Assembly: GCF_002909235.1 (NCBI RefSeq)
Contig: NZ_PHQQ01000002.1
Span: forward strand, 248,001 to 312,000
Origin: Arenibacter catalasegens
Lineage (GTDB): Bacteria > Bacteroidota > Bacteroidia > Flavobacteriales > Flavobacteriaceae
Length of the DNA: 64,000 nt
Reading direction: 5' to 3'
The translations under genes and the position numbers were made by a program. The notes beneath the pieces were generated by a model. It was given only the letters and a program-made list of their open reading frames with translations. It was not told the origin of the DNA and ran no database searches. Of the stretch, positions 61,250-64,000 are shown in pieces; positions within the stretch are counted from its first letter, which is position 1; each line of letters begins with the position of its first letter.

Positions 61250-64000
61250 ATGAGGACAGACGTATTTGCCTTACGCCATATAGGCATTAGAGAAGAGGAC
61301 CTTCCACAAATGCTGAAAACCATCCATGTAAACTCCGTGGACCAGTTGATTTCCGAAACCATTCCAGACGATATACGTCTTGCAAAACCTTTGGCTTTGG
61401 ACCAGCCCATGAATGAGCACGAGTATTTGTCCCACATTCAAAATTTATCAGAGAAGAATAAAGTGTTTAAATCCTATATCGGATTAGGGTATCATGAAAG
61501 TATAACTCCTTCCGTGATAAAAAGAAATATTCTGGAAAATGCCGGATGGTATACGGCCTACACTCCCTATCAAGCCGAGATTGCCCAAGGTCGACTGGAA
61601 GCCTTATTGAATTTTCAGACCGTAATTGCGGAACTCACTGGAATGGAATTGGCCAACGCCTCCCTTTTGGACGAAAGTACCGCCGCTGCAGAGGCTATGG
61701 CCATGTTATTCGATGTTCGAAGTAGAGACCAAAAGAAAAATAATGTTTTAAAATTTTTCGTTTCAGAGGAAATATTACCTCAAACATTATCCTTATTACA
61801 AACAAGGTCAACACCTTTGGGAATAGATTTAATTATTGGCAATCACCAAGAATTTGAATTCAGCGATGATTATTTTGGCGCTCTATTACAATACCCTGGA
61901 AAATATGGTCAAGTCCATGATTATGCTCCATTTATAGCCAGTGCTGCAGAAAAAAATATAAAAGTTGCCGTGGCGGCAGATATATTGAGTTTGGCAATAT
62001 TGACTCCTCCAGGTGAATTTGGTGCAGATGTTGTGGTAGGGACCACTCAACGTTTTGGCATTCCTTTGGGCTATGGAGGTCCCCATGCGGCCTTTTTTGC
62101 AACAAAAGAAGAATACAAAAGAAGTATTCCTGGAAGAATTATAGGTGTCACCAAGGACATTGATGGCAAGACCGCTTTGAGGATGGCTTTACAGACCAGA
62201 GAACAGCACATTAAACGGGACAAAGCCACATCCAACATTTGTACAGCCCAGGTACTATTGGCCGTAATGGCAGGAATGTACGCAGTGTATCACGGACCAA
62301 AAGGATTAAAATATATTGCAAGTAAAGTAAATTCTTCCGCTACTACATTGGCCGAAAGTCTTGAAAAATTAGGCCTATATCAGACGAATACTTCTTACTT
62401 TGATACCATAAGCATAAAAGCTGATTCTTCAAAAGTTAGGCCCATTGCCGAAAAGTACGAGGTTAATTTCCTCTATATTGATGCAAACACCATATCCATT
62501 TCTTTAAACGAGGCTACATCCTTAAAAGACCTGCAACAAATAGTAACTATTTTCGCCGAAGCTATTGGAAAGAAGTCTATTCCTTTAAATGCACTGCTGC
62601 CCCAATCTGCGATTGAAAACAACCTCACCCGTACTACAACGTATTTGGAGAATGCTGTATTCAATTCCTATCATTCAGAAACCGAATTGATGCGGTATAT
62701 AAAAAAATTGGAAAGAAAAGATTTGGCATTGAACCATTCCATGATTTCCTTGGGCTCCTGTACCATGAAGTTGAACGCGGCTTCGGAAATGCTCCCTATT
62801 AGCCTTGCTCGCTGGGGAAATATTCATCCTTTTGTACCAATTGAACAAGCGGAGGGATATCAAATCATTTTAAAAGAACTGGAAAAAGACCTTAATATTA
62901 TCACCGGATTTGCCGGAACTTCTTTACAACCCAATTCTGGAGCACAAGGTGAATTTGCAGGCCTTATGGTAATTAGGGCCTATCACGAATCCAGAGGGGA
63001 AGGCCATAGAAACATATGCCTTATACCTGCCTCTGCCCATGGCACCAATCCTGCATCTGCTGTTATGGCGGGAATGAAGGTAGTGGTAACCAAAACCGAT
63101 GAAAATGGCAACATAGATGTAACCGATTTAGGAGAAAAGGCTGCTTTGCACAAAGACAATCTTTCTGCTTTAATGGTAACATATCCTTCCACACATGGTG
63201 TATTTGAATCCTCTATTAAGGAAATAACAAAATTGATCCATGATAATGGTGGACAGGTCTATATGGACGGAGCAAATATGAACGCACAGGTTGGGTTGAC
63301 CAACCCCGCAACCATTGGTGCCGATGTCTGCCACTTAAACCTGCACAAAACATTCGCCATACCGCACGGTGGTGGTGGACCTGGAGTGGGACCTATTTGT
63401 GTAGCAGAGCAATTGGTTCCGTTCTTGCCCGGAAACCCAATAATAAAAACAGGAGGAGACAAGGCAATTACAGCTATATCGGCAGCACCTTGGGGAAGTT
63501 CTCTTGTCTGTCTTATATCCTATGGATATATAAAAATGTTGGGGGAATACGGTTTAACGCAGTCCACAAAGACAGCCATACTAAATGCAAACTACATTAA
63601 AAATAAACTGAATGGAAAATTCGACGTTCTTTATACCGGAGAAAAAGGAAGGGCGGCCCACGAGATGATTATTGACTGTAGACCCTTTAAAGAAAATGGC
63701 ATAGAAGTTACCGACATTGCAAAAAGATTAATGGACTATGGTTTTCATGCACCTACAGTCTCTTTTCCTGTTGCCGGGACACTTATGATCGAGCCCACAG
63801 AGAGCGAAAGCTTAGCTGAATTGGATCGGTTCTGCAGTGCTTTGCTTTCTATTCGTGAAGAAATAGATGCTGCTTCGATTGAGGATAGCAACAATGCCCT
63901 GAAAAATTCCCCACACACTTTGGAAATGATAACCAGTGACCAATGGGATTTTCCATATACTAGACAACGAGCAGCCTTCCCATTGCCTTATATTATTGAA
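61250..64000 (+). CDS. gcvP: Glycine dehydrogenase (decarboxylating), P protein, truncated by the window end
   Basis: The PLP-dependent P protein of the glycine cleavage system removes CO2 from glycine and passes the aminomethyl group to the H protein lipoate. The ATG at 61250 opens 917 codons to the window edge without a stop; full-length proteins have about 950. The PLP lysine is K700 in LNLHKTFAIPHGGGGPG. Both halves of the duplicated fold are present (GYHESITPSVIKRNILENAGWYTAYTPYQAEIAQGR; MISLGSCTMKLNAASEM). It is the single-chain form. gcvT and gcvH are not in view. Confidence 0.97.
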   Translation, partial: MRTDVFALRHIGIREEDLPQMLKTIHVNSVDQLISETIPDDIRLAKPLALDQPMNEHEYLSHIQNLSEKNKVFKSYIGLGYHESITPSVIKRNILENAGWYTAYTPYQAEIAQGRLEALLNFQTVIAELTGMELANASLLDESTAAAEAMAMLFDVRSRDQKKNNVLKFFVSEEILPQTLSLLQTRSTPLGIDLIIGNHQEFEFSDDYFGALLQYPGKYGQVHDYAPFIASAAEKNIKVAVAADILSLAILTPPGEFGADVVVGTTQRFGIPLGYGGPHAAFFATKEEYKRSIPGRIIGVTKDIDGKTALRMALQTREQHIKRDKATSNICTAQVLLAVMAGMYAVYHGPKGLKYIASKVNSSATTLAESLEKLGLYQTNTSYFDTISIKADSSKVRPIAEKYEVNFLYIDANTISISLNEATSLKDLQQIVTIFAEAIGKKSIPLNALLPQSAIENNLTRTTTYLENAVFNSYHSETELMRYIKKLERKDLALNHSMISLGSCTMKLNAASEMLPISLARWGNIHPFVPIEQAEGYQIILKELEKDLNIITGFAGTSLQPNSGAQGEFAGLMVIRAYHESRGEGHRNICLIPASAHGTNPASAVMAGMKVVVTKTDENGNIDVTDLGEKAALHKDNLSALMVTYPSTHGVFESSIKEITKLIHDNGGQVYMDGANMNAQVGLTNPATIGADVCHLNLHKTFAIPHGGGGPGVGPICVAEQLVPFLPGNPIIKTGGDKAITAISAAPWGSSLVCLISYGYIKMLGEYGLTQSTKTAILNANYIKNKLNGKFDVLYTGEKGRAAHEMIIDCRPFKENGIEVTDIAKRLMDYGFHAPTVSFPVAGTLMIEPTESESLAELDRFCSALLSIREEIDAASIEDSNNALKNSPHTLEMITSDQWDFPYTRQRAAFPLPYIIE

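Overview
The window is chromosomal DNA of a member of the Bacteroidota, most likely a marine Flavobacteriaceae. Evidence: low G+C; weak Shine-Dalgarno sites; promoters of the TAnnTTTG type; GLPGLI, DUF5686, DUF4136 and 2TM proteins; a HEPN-tailed sulfite reductase; and the lineage-typical fusions MetX-aspartokinase-homoserine dehydrogenase and hypoxanthine phosphoribosyltransferase-adenylate kinase. No rRNA, tRNA, CRISPR array, phage or transposase gene was found. Genus cannot be fixed by reading alone.

Region 1 (1-16.3 kb, all on the minus strand) is a sulfur-to-methionine block. An Rrf2 regulator precedes DUF2061-cysH-cysD-cysN-sulfite reductase-cobA-ferredoxin/NADP reductase, which activates and reduces sulfate to sulfide and makes the siroheme precursor. 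Two copies of one inverted-repeat operator candidate lie in front of this operon, one of them over the predicted transcription start. Next come metZ, a MetX-AK-HSD triple fusion, metY and metK. metY carries a SAM-I (S-box) riboswitch and metK a SAM-II type riboswitch. Between metZ and the triple fusion, a small GIY-YIG nuclease gene is bracketed by two direct 148-bp copies of a paired palindromic repeat. This is the best candidate in the window for an undescribed mobile or repeat-maintained unit.

Region 2 (16.3-30 kb, mostly minus strand) holds a TonB-receptor-like barrel with a GLPGLI protein, a deoxynucleoside kinase (plus strand), a DUF2183 phosphatase-like protein, an MgtC/DUF4010 membrane protein, a membrane pyrophosphatase next to a soluble pyrophosphatase, a DUF5686 surface protein and the pyruvate dehydrogenase E1 beta subunit.

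Region 3 (30-44.4 kb, mixed strands) contains etfBA, a bifunctional nuclease, a nucleoside transporter, thyA, an ergothioneine-type pair egtB-egtD, a DUF427 gene broken by one frameshift, a CBM48 protein, a class V aminotransferase-fold enzyme that could be EgtE, a 2TM protein overlapping folA, murI, an Mpl-type muropeptide ligase, a cupin and an SDR lacking the usual Tyr/Lys pair.

Region 4 (44.5-64 kb) has a 2027-residue thioester alpha-2-macroglobulin, DoxX, DUF4136, obg, the Hpt-Adk fusion, purK-purE, an M3 peptidase, small membrane proteins, a rhodanese lipoprotein, an ECF sigma factor with a tiny probable anti-sigma protein, a UbiA-like membrane protein and the 5' 97% or so of gcvP, cut by the window end. 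All calls are by reading; family names come from recognised motifs and remembered homologues, not from a search.
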